The position numbers and the translations under genes are program-made. Below, in pieces: positions 62,340 through 64,000 of a stretch of 64,000 bases of DNA; positions within the stretch are counted from its first letter, which is position 1, and every line of letters starts with the position of its first letter. This DNA comes from CAMDHY01 sp046156265 (lineage in GTDB: Bacteria > Pseudomonadota > Alphaproteobacteria > Rhizobiales > Segnochrobactraceae), in contig NZ_JAWDIR010000001.1 of assembly GCF_046156265.1 (NCBI RefSeq), positions 124,001 to 188,000 on the forward strand, given 5' to 3'. Below the pieces are notes generated by a model, which saw only the letters and a program-made list of their open reading frames with translations, searched no databases and was not told where the DNA came from.

Positions 62340-62957
62340 ATGACCCGGGACATCGACGAGGCGGAGGCGGCGCGCCACAAGGCGAAGGCGGAAAAGCGCA
62401 AGGCGGTGCAGGACGCCGAGGTGGCGGGGAAGACGGTCGAGAAGGGCCTCCTGATCGTCACCACCGGCCCCGGCAAGGGCAAGTCGACGGCCGCCTTCGG
62501 GCTGGCGCTGCGCATGCTCGGGCGCGGCCGGCGGGTGGCGGTGGTGCAGTTCATCAAGGGCGCCTGGGACAGTGGCGAGCGCGCCGCCCTCGAGACGTTC
62601 GGCGACCGGGTGGTGTGGCGTTCGATGGGCGAGGGCTTCACCTGGGAGACGCAGGACCTCGCCCGCGACATCGCCGCCGCCGAAAAGGCGTGGGCGCAGG
62701 CCGAGGCCTTCCTCGACGACCCGTCCTTCGGCCTCGTCGTGCTCGACGAGCTCAACATTGCGCTTCGCTACAACTATCTGCCGCTGGAGGCGGTGGTGGC
62801 GCGGCTGGCCGGGCGGCGCGCGGGCCTGCACGTCGTCGTCACTGGCCGCAACGCCAAGCCGGAGCTCGTCGCCGCCGCCGACTGCGTCACCGAGATGGCG
62901 GCGACCAAGCACCACTTTGCCGCCGGCGTGAAGGCGCAGGAGGGGGTGGAGGTCTGA
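62340..62957 (+). CDS. cobO: Cob(I)alamin adenosyltransferase (CobO type)
   Basis: A 205-residue enzyme that adenosylates corrinoid cobalt. The P-loop is TTGPGKGKSTAAFGLALRML, with VVQFIKGAWDSGERAAL, VVLDELNIALRYNYL and TGRNAKPELVAAADCVTEM. The ATG at 62340 follows GGAGAGGA. It is divergent from cbtB and likely heads a plus-strand cobalamin operon with cobH and cobI. Confidence 0.95.
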   Translation: MTRDIDEAEAARHKAKAEKRKAVQDAEVAGKTVEKGLLIVTTGPGKGKSTAAFGLALRMLGRGRRVAVVQFIKGAWDSGERAALETFGDRVVWRSMGEGFTWETQDLARDIAAAEKAWAQAEAFLDDPSFGLVVLDELNIALRYNYLPLEAVVARLAGRRAGLHVVVTGRNAKPELVAAADCVTEMAATKHHFAAGVKAQEGVEV

Positions 62958-63115
62958 GCGCCGGCCCCCCGTTCGCGTCGCGCGCACTTGACCGGCGCGA
63001 TGCGGCGGCGGAGACAACGGGCGGAACGACGGCGCCGCGGCCTGACGCGGCGAGCGGGGAGTGCGGTGGTGCGGCGAGGCGAAGATCAGCTCCGGCCGGC
63101 GGGATCGGTGGCGCG

Positions 63116-63754
63116 ATGACGGCACCCCGCTACGACTATGTCCGCGACGGCACCGGCATCTACGAGCGCTCGTTCGCGATCATCCGGGCCGAGGCGGACC
63201 TGTCGGCCTTCTCTGAGGAGGAGGCCGACGTGGCGGTGCGGATGATCCACGCTTGCGGCGCGGTGGAGGCGGCGTCCGTGATCGCGTTCTCGCCCGGCGT
63301 GGTGGCGGCGGCGCGGGCGGCGCTCGCAGCCGGCGCGCCGATCCTGTGCGACGCCGAGATGGTGGCGCGCGGTGTGACGCGGGCGCGGCTGCCGGTCGAC
63401 AACGCCGTGATCTGCACCCTCAACGACCCGCGCACGCCCGGCCTCGCGGCCGAGATGGGCACGACGCGCTCGGCGGCGGCGGTGGACCTCTGGGACGAGC
63501 ACATGGCCGGCGCCGTGGTGGCGATCGGCAACGCCCCGACCGCCCTCTTCCGCCTGCTCGAGCGCCTCGACGCCGGCGCGCCGCGCCCGGCCGCCATCCT
63601 CGGCATTCCCGTCGGCTTCGTCGGCGCGGCCGAATCGAAGGAGGCGCTGACCGAGCACGCGGCCGGCGTGCCGTGGATCGTCGTGCGCGGCCGGCTCGGC
63701 GGCAGCGCGATGACGGCGGCCGCCGTCAACGCGCTTGCGAGGCCGGGGCTGTGA
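63116..63754 (+). CDS. cobH: Precorrin-8X methylmutase
   Basis: A 212-residue enzyme that migrates the C11 methyl to C12 of the corrin ring. The catalytic His is in VRMIHACGAVEAA; also AGAPILCDAEMVARGVTRAR and GIPVGFVGAAESKEAL. The start at 63116 (MTAPRYDYVRDGTGIYERSF) fits the family. The preceding 158-base gap is GC-rich and without features. cobI follows. Confidence 0.95.
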   Translation: MTAPRYDYVRDGTGIYERSFAIIRAEADLSAFSEEEADVAVRMIHACGAVEAASVIAFSPGVVAAARAALAAGAPILCDAEMVARGVTRARLPVDNAVICTLNDPRTPGLAAEMGTTRSAAAVDLWDEHMAGAVVAIGNAPTALFRLLERLDAGAPRPAAILGIPVGFVGAAESKEALTEHAAGVPWIVVRGRLGGSAMTAAAVNALARPGL

Positions 63755-63797
63755 GCGAGCCGGAAGCCGGGGCAGCGATCCGGCCCAACGGCCGAGG

Positions 63798-64000
63798 ATG
63801 CGGCGCGTGACCGACGTCCCGACGGGCGATACAAGCTCCTCCCCCGGCCGCCTCTACGGCGTCGGCGTCGGGCCGGGCGATCCGGAACTGATGACGCTGA
63901 AGGCAGCGCGCGTGCTCGCCTCCGCCGACGTCGTCGCCTGGTTCGCCAAGGCGGGCAACGCCTCGAACGCGCGGGCCTGCGCGCTGGCGCACCTGCGCCC
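63798..64000 (+). CDS. cobI: Precorrin-2 C20-methyltransferase, 3' part outside window
   Basis: Open from ATG 63798 to the window end. After a short variable start (MRRVTDVPTGDTSSSPG) comes RLYGVGVGPGDPELMTLKAA, the SAM-binding start of the CobI/CbiL family, then ADVVAWFAKAGNASNARA. A GTG at 63807 is an alternative start. It is the third gene of the divergent cobalamin operon. Confidence 0.9.
   Translation, partial: MRRVTDVPTGDTSSSPGRLYGVGVGPGDPELMTLKAARVLASADVVAWFAKAGNASNARACALAHLR

Overview
This is a GC-rich window (about 70% by eye, with one clear low-GC patch) from an alphaproteobacterium, most likely a methylotrophic or methylotroph-derived member of the Hyphomicrobiales. The main evidence is tetrahydromethanopterin-type C1 cofactor genes, a lanthanide/PQQ-dehydrogenase-associated transporter cluster, an SciP (DUF1153) cell-cycle gene with CtrA-like boxes, protocatechuate dioxygenase pcaHG, and the aerobic (CobG/CobN) cobalamin route with CbtAB. 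No rRNA, tRNA, CRISPR array, insertion sequence or prophage was recognised.

Layout. (1) 1-5534, minus: a probable operon of a secreted DUF2380/3280-like protein, a NitT/TauT-type ABC transporter (binding protein, permease, ATPase), then MfnB, a DmrB-like flavoprotein and a DHPS-like protein that runs off the left edge. (2) 5769-10475, plus, divergent from (1): binding protein, beta-propeller, ABC ATPase, ABC-2 permease and an exported protein, matching the PQQ-dehydrogenase-associated set and the lanthanide-uptake lut cluster. (3) 10533-25836, mixed: aquaporin; glyS and glyQ, separated by an alpha/beta hydrolase and a diguanylate cyclase; an orphan antitoxin overlapping glyQ; MepA; pcaHG; FecR, TPR-barrel and CHASE2-cyclase genes; a VOC protein. 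(4) 25877-39270, housekeeping: MltB, KdsD, VapBC, NfeD/SPFH, HemH, a 5'-nucleotidase-like protein, Nudix, metallophosphoesterase, GNAT, SciP, MnmA and a methyltransferase. (5) 39314-53796: nucleoside uptake and salvage (deoB on minus; BMP-family ABC transporter, cdd, a purine nucleoside phosphorylase, deoC and deoA on plus), with a toxin-antitoxin pair inserted antisense between transporter genes. (6) 53915-64000: cobalamin genes. A minus-strand operon cbtB-cbtA-DUF1636-cobW-cobN-cobG lies behind a cobalamin riboswitch. A divergent plus-strand cobO-cobH-cobI set runs off the right edge.

The most unusual feature is a family of GC-rich palindromic repeats, mostly arranged as inverted pairs. They sit between genes and also inside genes: three in-frame pairs in cobN plus a half-copy where cobN changes frame, one copy in glyS, and one pair that supplies the first codons of a LysR-type gene that lacks its usual N-terminus. 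glyS also carries a separate low-GC internal segment of roughly 150 residues. These look like repeats that can be carried inside proteins and occasionally damage them.

Start codons were chosen by ribosome-binding-site position, signal peptides, overlaps and family N-termini. Functions come from recognising protein families and motifs by eye; no search was run.
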